Counted from the first letter of the stretch, positions 1 through 9,418 are shown. The stretch is 64,000 nucleotides of DNA from Planctomycetota bacterium (GCA_017303555.1 JAFLCN010000018.1:1-64000), one strand, 5' to 3'. Numbers and translations are program-made. The notes: a model not told the origin generated them from the sequence alone.

Positions 1-58
1 CAACCACCTGCTCGACCGCGGCCCGCTTGAACTCATCGGAATAGACCTGCTTGCCCAT
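1..58 (-). CDS. IS3-family transposase OrfA, N-terminal fragment
   Basis: The first 19 codons from the ATG at 58 give MGKQVYSDEFKRAAVEQVV, which matches the start of the helix-turn-helix OrfA of IS3-family elements (YSxEFKxxAVxxV). OrfA binds the element ends, and OrfB would be made by frameshifting downstream. AAGGAG lies about 9 bases upstream of the start. The gene is cut by the window edge, so its integrity is unknown. Confidence 0.8.
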   Translation of the reverse strand, partial: MGKQVYSDEFKRAAVEQVV

Positions 59-127
59 CGTGACACTCCTTCCCGCAGGCTGTTGTAGCCCGCAGGGGTT
101 TGTGTCAACGGATCGTGGGACGGGTCA
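1..127 (-). mobile_element. IS3-family insertion sequence, left end (rest lies outside the window)
   Basis: Read on the minus strand, the element starts at 127 with TGACCCGTCCCACGATCC, the TGACC-type end common in IS3/IS407-group elements. It then carries a ribosome-binding site (AAGGAG) and the start of an OrfA-like transposase. Only one terminus is visible, so the inverted repeat and target duplication cannot be confirmed. The sequence on the other side of 127 is the interior of an HNH-like gene, which supports 127/128 as the insertion junction. Confidence 0.75.
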
Positions 128-470
128 CTCCGAAGGTGGAAGCTTCCGTAGAACGGTTCACGATTTTGATAGGCCGAAGGAGCAAGTCCCGCTTCGTTGG
201 CCATCGTTGATGCATCGGTGCAAGCATCTGGCCGACGCGAGCATCCTGCTGGCTAAACTCGTCGTTGCAATGCCGATGGGCTGAAAGGATTAGCGGCGAT
301 CTGCGATCAGCGACTGCAAACATCGATCGTGCCAACGCATGATCTTTTGTCTGGGCAGCTGGATCATTCGGCGACAATGGCGCAGACGAAAATGTGTTGC
401 CGCAGATATAGCAAAACGACAAGTTTTGCACGCTGCGAAGATCGCGATCGGACGCTACGAGACGGCCCAT
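128..470 (-). pseudogene. HNH endonuclease-like gene interrupted by the IS element
   Basis: The product starts at the ATG at 470 and has an HNH-type zinc/nuclease pattern: CYICG near residue 21, KDHAL in the middle and HRHCNDEFS near residue 67. The reading frame continues to about residue 114 and then runs into the IS end at 127/128, so the gene is truncated and its 3' part is displaced beyond the element. The start lies 3 bases downstream of the mqnE stop, which suggests cotranscription. The pattern is typical of HNH proteins annotated without known substrate. A defence or mobile role is possible but not shown. Confidence 0.6.
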
Positions 471-473
471 GAA

Positions 474-1892
474 CTAGCTTATCAGTCTCGATCGCCATGC
501 CTTTCCGTCGCGTTCCACTCTTCGATACAACGTGTCGCGTTCCACCGGCTTGAACCCCGCTTCGCGAATCGCCTTCTGCAGCGTCCAGACGTTGACTTCC
601 TGGTGCGTGCTGCTGCCGCCGACTTTGGTGATGTCGTACCAGACGACGGTGCCATCGATGTCGTCGGCGCCGGACTGGAGCATGAGCTGCGCCATGGGCA
701 GCGTTTGCATGATCCAGAAGGCTTTGACGTGCGGGAAGTTGTCGAGCATCAGGCGCGCGATGGCGAGCGTGCGGAGATTTTCTAATCCGGCTGGGCCGGG
801 CAGATGCTCGAGCTCGCTGCCGTCGGGGAAGAAGGGGAGCGGGATGATGGTTTGGAAGTAGCCGCGGGGAAGAGATGGAGAGACGGAGAGCGGAAGAGAC
901 GGAGTGTCGGAAAACGCGATGTGTTCGGGAAGTGGCGTGCCGGGGCGTGTCAGCGTGATGATGGGAACTTCAGAGCCTTCATCGCCGGAGTAGCCGAGAT
1001 GGCCGCTTTCACGGAGCGCTGCATTGTCTTTGCTGATGCCAGTTGTCTGCTGCCCGATGCCTTCGTATCCCATCTTGGCCAGCGCACGGTCCTGCGCTCT
1101 TCGCAGCATGTCCATGTGAACGAGGCGATCGTGGCGCTGCTCGATGTGGCCGTAGAGGATTGTGGCGTTGGTGTTCAGGCCGAGATCGTGCGCGACGCGG
1201 TGGACATCGAGCCAGACGTCGGAGCGGATTTTGCCTTTGTAGGCCTCATCGTGGACGCGGTCGTCGAAGACTTCGGCGCCGCCTCCGGGGAGTGAGCCGA
1301 GGCCGGCTTCTTTGAGTTTTTCGAGGACGTGGCGGATGCCGCTGGTGCGGTCGTCGGCTTTGTAGACCTTGGCGATCTTGGCGAGGTGGACGATCTCGAC
1401 AGCGGTGAAGGCTTTGACGTGCAGCTCGCTGCCGAGCTCTCGGGCAGTGTCCCGGATGGTGCTGACGAGATCGGTGTAGTAGCTGAATGGTAAATACGGG
1501 TGCAGGCCGCCGACCGAGTGCATCTCGGTCGCGCCGTTCTCCACGGCTTCGCGCACTTGCTCCTTCACGTACGCCATGTCGCGGGTGTACGCGCCGGGCT
1601 CATCCTTCTTGCGATAGAACTCGCAGAACTTGCAGGAGAGTGCGCAGACGTTGGAGTAGTTCAGGTGGCGGTTGATGTTGTAGAACGCGGTGTCGCCATG
1701 CAACCGGCGGCGGACCAGGTCGGCGAGCTCGCAGACGGTCCAGATGTCGGGCGTGGTGAAGAGCAGTTCACCATCGGCGAGCGACAGGCGTTCGCCCTTT
1801 TCGATTTTCGCGCGGATGGGCGCGAGCGAGTCATCGAAGAGGGGGCCGCGGGAACCGGGAAGCGGAGTTGGGCGCTCAAGCGTGGCGGACAT
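474..1892 (-). CDS. mqnE: aminodeoxyfutalosine synthase (radical SAM)
   Basis: MqnE joins the enolpyruvyl chorismate derivative to adenosyl radical chemistry early in the futalosine pathway to menaquinone. The radical-SAM cluster cysteines are C83, C87 and C90 in NVCALSCKFCEFYRKK, the MqnE version of the motif. The C-terminal FQTIIPLPFFP, DGTVVWYDITKVGG and the final basic helix also fit the family. At 472 residues it is roughly 80 longer than usual. The excess is an insert of about 75 residues (about 267-345), whose last part is a low-complexity Ser/Pro/Leu stretch. A UbiE/MenG-type methyltransferase at 26144 could finish the same quinone. The other mqn genes are not in the window. Confidence 0.93.
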   Translation of the reverse strand: MSATLERPTPLPGSRGPLFDDSLAPIRAKIEKGERLSLADGELLFTTPDIWTVCELADLVRRRLHGDTAFYNINRHLNYSNVCALSCKFCEFYRKKDEPGAYTRDMAYVKEQVREAVENGATEMHSVGGLHPYLPFSYYTDLVSTIRDTARELGSELHVKAFTAVEIVHLAKIAKVYKADDRTSGIRHVLEKLKEAGLGSLPGGGAEVFDDRVHDEAYKGKIRSDVWLDVHRVAHDLGLNTNATILYGHIEQRHDRLVHMDMLRRAQDRALAKMGYEGIGQQTTGISKDNAALRESGHLGYSGDEGSEVPIITLTRPGTPLPEHIAFSDTPSLPLSVSPSLPRGYFQTIIPLPFFPDGSELEHLPGPAGLENLRTLAIARLMLDNFPHVKAFWIMQTLPMAQLMLQSGADDIDGTVVWYDITKVGGSSTHQEVNVWTLQKAIREAGFKPVERDTLYRRVERDGKAWRSRLIS

Positions 1893-1988
1893 TGCAAGGA
1901 AGCGTAGAGATGCCGATCGGAAGTTTCAAGAAAGAGTGAAACTTGCAAAATCGCCTGATTTCAAGGTGAATCTGGGTGCCCGTGGTCG

Positions 1989-4049
1989 CTATTTCAAAAC
2001 GAAGACCTTGACAAGGATGTCGCCGATTCCGATGAGCGCTGCGCCCGCGATGAGGCCGGCGCAGATCGGTTCGTGCGTATCGATCCAAAGCTTGTGGCCG
2101 AAGCTCTCTTTGCGGGCGTGGTAGATCTTGTGCATGAGCCAGAAGAACGCGGCACCCGCGAACATGGCCATTGTGGATTCGGGAGGCACAACGACGCCGA
2201 GGCCGATCGCGAGCGGGCTGAGCGGGAACTTGCCCTTGGACTTGATGCGCCAGATCTCGAAGACGAGTCCGACGATTCCGGCGATGATCATCGACCAGAG
2301 AATCGACGGGGTCAGGAGCGACTTATCGCTCGCGCCGCCGAAGATGGACGTGACGAGTTCGGAGACTCCCTTCCATTGCAGCGCGGAGGGGAAGCCGAAC
2401 TGGCCGTTCTCCGGGGCCATGAGATTCTGGATGTAGCCGGGCGGGTGCGATCCGCCGGGAGGCGGCGCCTGATAGCCGCTCAGGAAGAGCGCGTAGAAGA
2501 GCGGGGTGCTGGCCATCGCACCGGCAAAGATGCCGATGGTGTGGCCCCAGGCCTGCTGGCGGGGCTTGGCGCCGAGCATGTAGCCGGGCTTGATGTCCAT
2601 GAGCAGGTTGCTGGCGTTGCTCGCGACTTCCACGCACATGACGCCGGTCATGAGGTTGGTGGGGGGGTGTTTCGGGTCGAGCGCGCCGTAGGTGAACTGC
2701 GGGATTTTCGAGAGCGCACCCGTGGGCGTCGTGCCTGTGAGGGCGGTGCTGCTGGCGGCGATGAGCGTCAGCACGATGATCATCGGGATCGCCGTCGCCC
2801 CGTAGATCCACGAAACGCCGAACCAGTCGTGGGCCATCCAGACGCCGATCGCGCCGACGATCGGGATGCCGACGAACGAGATCCAGAGGGGCAGTTCGAT
2901 GTGCTTGACCACATCGACCGATTCTTTCTTGCGACCGGTCAGGCCCTTGAAAGCCTCGACAAAAACCTGCGGTTTGGCGAAGAGCGCGGTGAGCGAGGCG
3001 ACCACCATGATCACGATGCCCCACCAGAGCGACCAGTTGTTCAGGATCCAGACGCGCCCGAAGACGGCGGTTCCGTCGGCAAGGCTTCCGCTCTTGGGTT
3101 CAAGGCCGCCGCGGTTGATGACAATCGGAACGATGATGGCGTAGTTGATCAGCATGCCGATGAGCAGGCTGCTGGCGGACTTGATGCCCATGAGCGCGCC
3201 CGCGCCGATCATGGTGAGATCAAGAGCCGGCGTGAGCGCGAGCTGCTTGAGCGGGATGCCGCCGATCTTCGGCTCCATTCCTTTGGTCGCCATCCACGCG
3301 TACAACCCCTCGACGTTGTGGGGCAGGTGCCAGGTGCTCGCGAGCTTTTCCTTGTAGTCGGCCAGCACCTTCGACCAGCTATCACCGGTGCGGAACATGA
3401 TCATCAAGGCGTTCAGTGCCTTGAGGTAGCTGTCGCCCATGAGGAACGTGAGCAGGCCGGCGCCCGCCGCGGCAAACGCGAGGGCCTTGGCCTTGAAGAT
3501 GCCGATCTCCGCGGAAGCGGTGTAGAGCGTGTCGAGGACGACGCCGCAGGCGCGGCCTTCGGGGAACGGCTGCTGCTCATCGTTGATGAACCGTCGCTTC
3601 ATGGGGAACGCGACGAGCACGCCGAGCACCGAGAGCACGACGTTGAAGAGGAGCATCTGCCACCAGGGCATGAGCGCGTTCTGCACCCACATGTACGCCG
3701 CCATGCCGCTGATGAGCGGGCCGGTCATGTATCCGGCGGCAGTCGCGATGGACTGGCTGGCGTTGTTCTCGAGGATGGTCATGTCCTTCGCGCCCATGCG
3801 CGCGAAGACGCGGAAGAGCGCGAAAGAGAGGATGACGCTGGTGAGCCCGACGCCGAGGGTCCAGCCGGTTTTCGCGCCGACGTAGAGATTTGTCGCGGAG
3901 AGCACGCCGCCGAGAACAAAGCCGGTGAGCGCGGAGCGCAGGGTCAACTGCGCCATGTCGCCCCGGAAAACGGTCGAGAGCCACCACCGGTCCTTCTGTT
4001 CGCGGGACCATGTACGTACTTGTTCGTCGGTGAGTGAGGGGATAGCCAT
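1989..4049 (-). CDS. OPT-family oligopeptide transporter
   Basis: A 686-residue polytopic inner-membrane protein of the oligopeptide transporter superfamily, which moves peptides or metal chelates with protons. The N-terminal part (LTLRSALTGFVLGGVLSATN, then YVGAKTGWTLG), the ENNASQSIATAAGYMTG segment near residue 100, and the FPEGRACG and GAKPRQQAWGHTIG motifs are family hallmarks. About 14 to 16 hydrophobic segments are visible. It starts at the ATG at 4049 (MAIPSLTDEQ). It lies just downstream of a second, larger OPT gene on the same strand and probably arose by duplication. The substrate cannot be read from the sequence. Confidence 0.92.
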   Translation of the reverse strand: MAIPSLTDEQVRTWSREQKDRWWLSTVFRGDMAQLTLRSALTGFVLGGVLSATNLYVGAKTGWTLGVGLTSVILSFALFRVFARMGAKDMTILENNASQSIATAAGYMTGPLISGMAAYMWVQNALMPWWQMLLFNVVLSVLGVLVAFPMKRRFINDEQQPFPEGRACGVVLDTLYTASAEIGIFKAKALAFAAAGAGLLTFLMGDSYLKALNALMIMFRTGDSWSKVLADYKEKLASTWHLPHNVEGLYAWMATKGMEPKIGGIPLKQLALTPALDLTMIGAGALMGIKSASSLLIGMLINYAIIVPIVINRGGLEPKSGSLADGTAVFGRVWILNNWSLWWGIVIMVVASLTALFAKPQVFVEAFKGLTGRKKESVDVVKHIELPLWISFVGIPIVGAIGVWMAHDWFGVSWIYGATAIPMIIVLTLIAASSTALTGTTPTGALSKIPQFTYGALDPKHPPTNLMTGVMCVEVASNASNLLMDIKPGYMLGAKPRQQAWGHTIGIFAGAMASTPLFYALFLSGYQAPPPGGSHPPGYIQNLMAPENGQFGFPSALQWKGVSELVTSIFGGASDKSLLTPSILWSMIIAGIVGLVFEIWRIKSKGKFPLSPLAIGLGVVVPPESTMAMFAGAAFFWLMHKIYHARKESFGHKLWIDTHEPICAGLIAGAALIGIGDILVKVFVLK

Positions 4050-4164
4050 GGGCGCGGGAGCGTACCCGAAAGAAGGGGGCCGGGTTGCGGAGTGAGCCGC
4101 AATTCAGGCGCAAACACGGGAAACAAACACGGGGAGCGGACACGGAGGACCTGATCCTTGCGGG

Positions 4165-6600
4165 TCAGGTCAGATACCCGGCGGCGATCAGCAATCCGAC
4201 GACGGTCGCCGTAATCGCGAGCCCCGCGGACATGAGCGATTCGCCGGCGATCAGTCCCGATGCGATCGGGATGTTGTATTTCTCGGAAGACTTGGGAGAG
4301 ACCTTCGCCCAGATCAGCGCGATCACGGCGCCGACGAAGAAGGAGAAGGCGTTCTGGAAGGGCATCACCCAGGCCAGCCCCATGCCGGTCGCCGAGGGCA
4401 TGTACGCGCGGTACTTCTGCGGGAGGAGGCGATCAATCACCGGGAGCACGACACCGATGGCGGCGCCGATGAAAATCGCCCAGACGGCCGACGGCGGCAA
4501 TTCCGAAACGCCCTTCACGAGCACACGCGCAACGGCCTCCCACGCGCGGGTGGACGGGAGCGCGAACGACTCGAGCTTCTCCCGGTTCGGGACCATCAGG
4601 TACCAGATGGGAACGATGGCGACCGTTCCGAAGAAGACGCCGAAGAACTGCGCGAGGAACTGCTTGCGCGGATTGGCGCCGAGGAGGTAGCCGGTCTTCA
4701 GGTCGGTCAGCAGGTCCGCGGACGAGGATGCGCTGTTGGCCGCGATGCCGGCCGACGCCAGGTTGGCGCTGATGTTGGCGGGAGCCAGGCCGGCGAACAT
4801 CAACTGCATGACCTTGCCCATCGCCCCGATGGGCGTGGTATCGGTCTCGCCGGTTGCGCGGCAGGCAACAAGCGAAAGCACGAACGACATGATGACCGCG
4901 ATCACACCCGCATACCAACTGACCTGGAACGCCTGGTGCTGCAGCCAGATCATCGCGATCGCGATCGGGACCATGCCGATGACCATCCACATGAACGGCA
5001 CTTCGATTTTCGTCAGGTCGCTCCGCTCGTGGATTCCGGCTTCGGCGCGCTGGCCGCGGAAGGCGCGGACGAGCGTCTTCCATTGGAGCGCGACGGCCAT
5101 GAGCGAGGAGAAGACCATCAGCGCCGTTCCGCCCCAGAGCGACCAGCGGGTGATGACGATTGTTCCGTGTCCCCAATCCCAGATGAAGTTGGGCTGGTAG
5201 CGGAGCGTGTTGAAGGCGGCGGTCCGGGCCTTTTCGACATCGACTTCGGTTGCGCCGCCCGCTTTGGCTTTGGCCGCGGCTTCGTTGCCGGCCTTGATCG
5301 CGTCGCGATTCGCGAAGTTGCTGGCGGCGACGCGTGCCGCAGCGTTGCCGATGTCTGTTGCGAAAGCCTTGAGCTGATCGGCCATCTGCGCCTCGGTCAG
5401 CTTCGGGGGTTCGCGATTCTCGGCTTTGGCCAGCTTGGCGGCTTCGGCGTCGGCCTTGGCGAGTTCCTCGAGCGAGATGTTCGCGACATTCTGGGCGGCG
5501 GCCAGCACCGGGCCGGGTTCGAGGCCGAGTTTTTCCGCAGCGGTGCCGGTCGCGGCGACTGCCGCGGCGGCCAGTTGGCTCGGCGAGGTCGCCTTTGCCG
5601 AAGTTTCGACGGCGGCATCGAGCACGGCCATCGCCGGAGCTTCGAAGTGCGCGGCATCCATCGCGGCGAGCTTGGGCCCGACCACACCGTAAAGCAGCAG
5701 CGAACTGAGCAGCAGCGAGACGCTGATGCGCATGCCGACGATCATGCCCGCGGCGATCAGCAGTGCCGAGGGCTCGAACGCGAAGCCGGCCGGGTGCCGC
5801 CCGCCCGGGTAGAGGCGGTTGATGACCGTCATCTCGATTTCGCTCGGGATCCGGATGCGGTTGCCGAAGAAACCGAAGAACCGGCGGAGGAACCCGACCT
5901 TTTCGAGCACGTCGTTCCCGACGCGGAGGAATCCGATCAAGAGGCCCAGGGCCAGCGCGATGACGAGCGCATACGCCTTATGAATTGCTTCGACGCTTTT
6001 GCTGTAGAGGCTGCGGAGCGTTTCGGCGGCGGCAATGCCCGAGGGGAAGGGCAATTGCTCGTGGTTGATCATCTGGCGCTTCATCGGGATGGCGAGGAAG
6101 ACGCCCATGAGGCCGGTGCAGAACGTGAAGAGCGTGAGGATGCCGGGTGTGCCGCCGGGAACTTGCCAGGTCGGCATGTCGGCGGCGGTTTTGCCCGCGG
6201 GGATTTCCTGGAGGAGTGCGAGCGCGCCGAACATTGTGGCGATGGTCGAGCCGGTCGAATAGCCCGCGGCGGAGGCGCAGCTCGCCATGCACGCGTTTTC
6301 GAGAACCGACATCTGGCTCACGCGCTTGCCCGAGCACAGCACGACGAAGTTCCACATCACGAACGAGAGCACGCACGCCGTGATCGCGATGCCGAAGGCC
6401 CAGCCGATGGAGAGCGTGGTGTAGAGGTTCGCGGCCGACATGAGCATGCCCAGCACGCCGCCCACGATGACCGCGCGCCACGTGAGCTGCGGCATCTTGT
6501 CGCCCTGATAGACGTTTTTGAACCAGTACTCGTCTTTCTGCTCCGGCGTCATGTTGGTCATGTCGGGGAGGCCGGAGACTTCTGGTTCGCGATCGCTCAT
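4165..6600 (-). CDS. OPT-family oligopeptide transporter with Ala-rich insert
   Basis: The second OPT paralogue has 811 residues from the ATG at 6600 (MSDREPEVSG). A longer upstream reading frame exists but has no family resemblance. The first segments (QLTWRAVIVGGVLGMLMSAA), ENACMASCASAAGYSTG, FPSGIAAAETLRSLYS and LLGANPRKQFLAQFFG parallel the neighbour. Unlike the neighbour it has an insert of about 150 residues (about 313-465) that is strongly Ala/Lys/Glu-rich and probably helical, placed between two membrane segments. It is separated from the downstream paralogue by 115 bases and is likely cotranscribed with it. Confidence 0.92.
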   Translation of the reverse strand: MSDREPEVSGLPDMTNMTPEQKDEYWFKNVYQGDKMPQLTWRAVIVGGVLGMLMSAANLYTTLSIGWAFGIAITACVLSFVMWNFVVLCSGKRVSQMSVLENACMASCASAAGYSTGSTIATMFGALALLQEIPAGKTAADMPTWQVPGGTPGILTLFTFCTGLMGVFLAIPMKRQMINHEQLPFPSGIAAAETLRSLYSKSVEAIHKAYALVIALALGLLIGFLRVGNDVLEKVGFLRRFFGFFGNRIRIPSEIEMTVINRLYPGGRHPAGFAFEPSALLIAAGMIVGMRISVSLLLSSLLLYGVVGPKLAAMDAAHFEAPAMAVLDAAVETSAKATSPSQLAAAAVAATGTAAEKLGLEPGPVLAAAQNVANISLEELAKADAEAAKLAKAENREPPKLTEAQMADQLKAFATDIGNAAARVAASNFANRDAIKAGNEAAAKAKAGGATEVDVEKARTAAFNTLRYQPNFIWDWGHGTIVITRWSLWGGTALMVFSSLMAVALQWKTLVRAFRGQRAEAGIHERSDLTKIEVPFMWMVIGMVPIAIAMIWLQHQAFQVSWYAGVIAVIMSFVLSLVACRATGETDTTPIGAMGKVMQLMFAGLAPANISANLASAGIAANSASSSADLLTDLKTGYLLGANPRKQFLAQFFGVFFGTVAIVPIWYLMVPNREKLESFALPSTRAWEAVARVLVKGVSELPPSAVWAIFIGAAIGVVLPVIDRLLPQKYRAYMPSATGMGLAWVMPFQNAFSFFVGAVIALIWAKVSPKSSEKYNIPIASGLIAGESLMSAGLAITATVVGLLIAAGYLT

Positions 6601-6703
6601 GATTTTGGGGGGTTGGTTCGAGAAGCAGGTCGGGGAAGGGGCACCTTCGGAAGCGGACGCGTCCAAGATAGCACGAATTCGAGCGGGAAACCGAGGAGTC
6701 TCT

Positions 6704-7204
6704 TCAGGAAACCGCCCGTACCCGAACCTGGTTTGCCTCGACGTGGACCACCCGGACACGGGCCCCGGGGTGGAGGAAATCGCTGTCGCAGAGCGCATCG
6801 TGGCGGACGCCGTCGATCTCGATCAGGCCCACCGGGCGGAGATCGGTGATGACCACTCCCTCCTTGTTCAGGAGCTGCATGCGGGAGCGAACGAATGCGT
6901 CTTCCTTTGCTGCGCTTTCCGCGACCTGCTCTTCGGAAGGAATACCGATCATCCGGCGACCCAGAGGGGTGTTGCGCCAGAGCGAGACCCCGGAATAGAG
7001 GACGCCCGGCACGGCGACGAGCATGCCCATCAGGCCGAGGATGCCCCAGGTCGGGCTGAATTTGAAGAGGCAGACCAGCCCGGCGATCGCGCACCCCGCG
7101 GCGAGCACGGCGATGATGCCGGCGCTTGGGACGAAGAACTCCATCAGGAGCAACGCAAGTGCCGCGACGAGTAGACCAATGCCCCAGAGCAGAAGCGGTT
7201 CCAT
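6704..7204 (-). CDS. NfeD-like membrane protein (short form)
   Basis: A 166-residue protein with three or four hydrophobic segments in the first 90 residues and a C-terminal OB-fold-like part containing GVVITDLRPVGLIEIDGVRHDAL, the NfeD signature (G-x-a-x-t-x-L-R-P-x-G-x-v). NfeD proteins usually pair with a membrane serine protease or an SPFH protein and may modulate membrane quality control. It lies 71 bases downstream of a ClpP-class/NfeD fusion on the same strand, which fits that partnership. Confidence 0.85.
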   Translation of the reverse strand: MEPLLLWGIGLLVAALALLLMEFFVPSAGIIAVLAAGCAIAGLVCLFKFSPTWGILGLMGMLVAVPGVLYSGVSLWRNTPLGRRMIGIPSEEQVAESAAKEDAFVRSRMQLLNKEGVVITDLRPVGLIEIDGVRHDALCDSDFLHPGARVRVVHVEANQVRVRAVS

Positions 7205-7225
7205 TGGTGAGAAGCGTAGTGGGGA

Positions 7226-7262
7226 GGTGAAGGGGTGTGGGGGTGTGGGGGTGTGGGTAGGG
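7226..7262. repeat. G-rich tandem repeat, 8-base unit
   Basis: Three to four copies of GTGTGGGG-like units lie between the NfeD gene and the protease/NfeD fusion. It is a simple sequence repeat that could vary in length by slippage. No regulatory role is evident. Confidence 0.8.
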
Positions 7263-7275
7263 GATCGGCAAGCGA

Positions 7276-9222
7276 CTAGGAGTCGCGAAGTTCGTCGACA
7301 CCGATGCGGAACGGCGAGACGCTGACGATTTTCACACGTTTCCCGGCGTCGATGAAGCCGAACTCGGCCACGACATCGTGCAGGCGGCCGTCGATGTCGA
7401 TCTTGCCCGCCGGACGGAGCGGGGTGGTCGCGATGCCGGTATCGCCGACACGGAGCTCGTCGTCGATCATGGCGGCGAGCATCGACCCGCCCGTGCCCGC
7501 GCCGTCGAACTCCGGATTTCGGAGCACCATTCTCCGCAGCGCGGGGATATTGGTGATGTTCCTATACAGGAAGAACAGTGCCATCCAGGTTGTTGCGCCC
7601 GCGAGGAGCATCGTCGTGACGCCGGTCGCAAGGCCGGCGCGGAAGTCGGCGGCGGTTGCACCCGCGCCGCTGGAACCCGGGATGAACACGCCGATCATGC
7701 CGACGAAGAGGGCGAGCAGACCGACAACTCCCGCGACACCGAATCCCGGGAGGATGAAGATCTCTGCCGCGAGAAGCAGAACTCCGACGCAGATTGCCGC
7801 GAGCTGCCACCACATCGCCATGCCGACGATGAAGGTGGGGAGGAAGATACCTCCGAGGCAGAGGACGGCGATGATGCCGGGCAGAGTCACGCCCGGGGAG
7901 AACATCTCGATGAAGATGCAGATCAGAAAGACCGTGATGAGGATGCCGCGTATCCATGCGGAAGACATGAATCGCGCAAGACCCTCGGACCAGTTCTCGT
8001 CGAGGCGCGTGAGCGATGAGGCGCCGAGAAAGCGGGCAAGATCGGCTTCGGAATTGATCGGATCAAGCTGGCGCGAACCGTCGGCGCCGAGTGTCGTGTT
8101 GGAGGCGAGGGCGAAGAAGGCCATCTCGTGCTCGTGGAGCACGATCGCGCCGTCGCCGTTGGAGATCTTGGCGATCAGCGTGTATCGGGCGTTGTGGTTG
8201 GAGGCGGTCCGTGGCCGGAGCGAGGGCGTCGCGCCCGCGAGGTCGAGGGCTTCTTCGGTCTTGGAGCGGATGTCGGAGAGCGATGGGGCGGCGGGCTGGA
8301 AAGGTGCTTCGTCGATGCGCTCTTCGGATGGGGCCTGCTCGGACGGGTTGGATTGAGGATCGGGCGTTGTCGCTGGCGTTGCTTCGGCGGGCGCCTGTTC
8401 CGGCGGGAGTGGACGAGCCTTGCGCGCGGCGCGCGTGGCGGTTTCGTTGCTTCCGACCGACGCCGTGGCGAGGATTGGCTGGAGCACCGGGCGGTCGGGG
8501 AACAAACGCTCGAACTCGGCGCGGTCCACCGCGAAACGGACGCCGGTCTTGTTGTCCTGCACCCACCAGAGCTCGGCATCGGTCGCGACGATCGCTTGAA
8601 CCAGCAACTCGTCCCATTGATACGCACCGGCGGAGCGATTGTGGCGACGGGCGGAATCAACAACATCGGCGAGGAGCGGCGGGAGAAGCTTTTGTCGCTC
8701 GGTCTCGTTCATCCCGCGGAGCTGCGTGGAGAACGAGGAACGATCGACGTGGACGACCTTGGCGTCTCCGAATCCGGAACCATCGGAAACGACAATCTCG
8801 CGGCAGGCGAGTGCGATGATCGCGCCGCCGGAATAGGCCATCGGATGGATCCAGGCGATTGAATTGCGGATCGGGCTCTGCTTGATGGCGTTCGAAATCT
8901 CGAGCACCGCGCCGAGTTCGCCCCCGGGGGTGTTGAGCTCCACGACGATCGCATCCGCCTTGAGCGCGACCGCCTCCTCGAGCCGGCGACGGAAACTCCG
9001 CGCCATGATCCCGTCGATCGGTCCATCAATGGTGATCACCGCGACGGCGTTTGCCTGCCTCGCGGCGGAGACCGACGTGGGTGCCGCGGGCGACGGGGCG
9101 GAGTTCGGAACCGGCACATCGGCGCGCAGCGGCATCGGGAAAAGGGAGACAGCCACCGCGAAGGCGCAGCTCAGGGCGGCGAACCACAGTCGGAGAGGGA
9201 TGGAGCGGAGCGCACCGTTCAT
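7276..9222 (-). CDS. membrane-bound ClpP-class serine protease fused to NfeD
   Basis: A 648-residue protein with a signal peptide (about residues 1-34), a ClpP/SppA-like protease domain (about 58-250) and then four or more membrane segments and a C-terminal NfeD OB-fold (LRPAGKIDIDGRLHDV). The catalytic serine is probably S131 in MAYSGGAIIALA, after VVELNTPGGELG, as in 1510-N-type proteases. The partner lysine may be K178, judged only by spacing. A Pro/Ala/Glu-rich linker at about 265-315 separates the parts. Family proteins degrade membrane proteins such as stomatins or act in envelope quality control. Neighbouring short NfeD supports this. Confidence 0.9.
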   Translation of the reverse strand: MNGALRSIPLRLWFAALSCAFAVAVSLFPMPLRADVPVPNSAPSPAAPTSVSAARQANAVAVITIDGPIDGIMARSFRRRLEEAVALKADAIVVELNTPGGELGAVLEISNAIKQSPIRNSIAWIHPMAYSGGAIIALACREIVVSDGSGFGDAKVVHVDRSSFSTQLRGMNETERQKLLPPLLADVVDSARRHNRSAGAYQWDELLVQAIVATDAELWWVQDNKTGVRFAVDRAEFERLFPDRPVLQPILATASVGSNETATRAARKARPLPPEQAPAEATPATTPDPQSNPSEQAPSEERIDEAPFQPAAPSLSDIRSKTEEALDLAGATPSLRPRTASNHNARYTLIAKISNGDGAIVLHEHEMAFFALASNTTLGADGSRQLDPINSEADLARFLGASSLTRLDENWSEGLARFMSSAWIRGILITVFLICIFIEMFSPGVTLPGIIAVLCLGGIFLPTFIVGMAMWWQLAAICVGVLLLAAEIFILPGFGVAGVVGLLALFVGMIGVFIPGSSGAGATAADFRAGLATGVTTMLLAGATTWMALFFLYRNITNIPALRRMVLRNPEFDGAGTGGSMLAAMIDDELRVGDTGIATTPLRPAGKIDIDGRLHDVVAEFGFIDAGKRVKIVSVSPFRIGVDELRDS

Positions 9223-9418
9223 GGTTCATTCTAGATTCGTAGAGAGGATTCGTTGGTTTCACTCTCGATGTGCCCGGAGCGGCCGGATCGCGCCACGAAG
9301 CCGGAAACTCGCCCGATTCCGGGTGTTGCCGTGCAAGGTTTGCGGGTGAGCGGTGAATCCTGACAGCGGGATCGTGCGGCCAACTGCCGAGAGCGATCCC
9401 GCTTTGGGAGAACGAACA

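Noticed and set aside
2073..4037. Long plus-strand frame opposite the first OPT gene
   Set aside because: High GC keeps the antisense frame open; the product is Arg/Asp/Glu/His-rich with no family motif.
4936..6849. Long plus-strand frame opposite the second OPT gene
   Set aside because: Same GC-driven antisense artefact.
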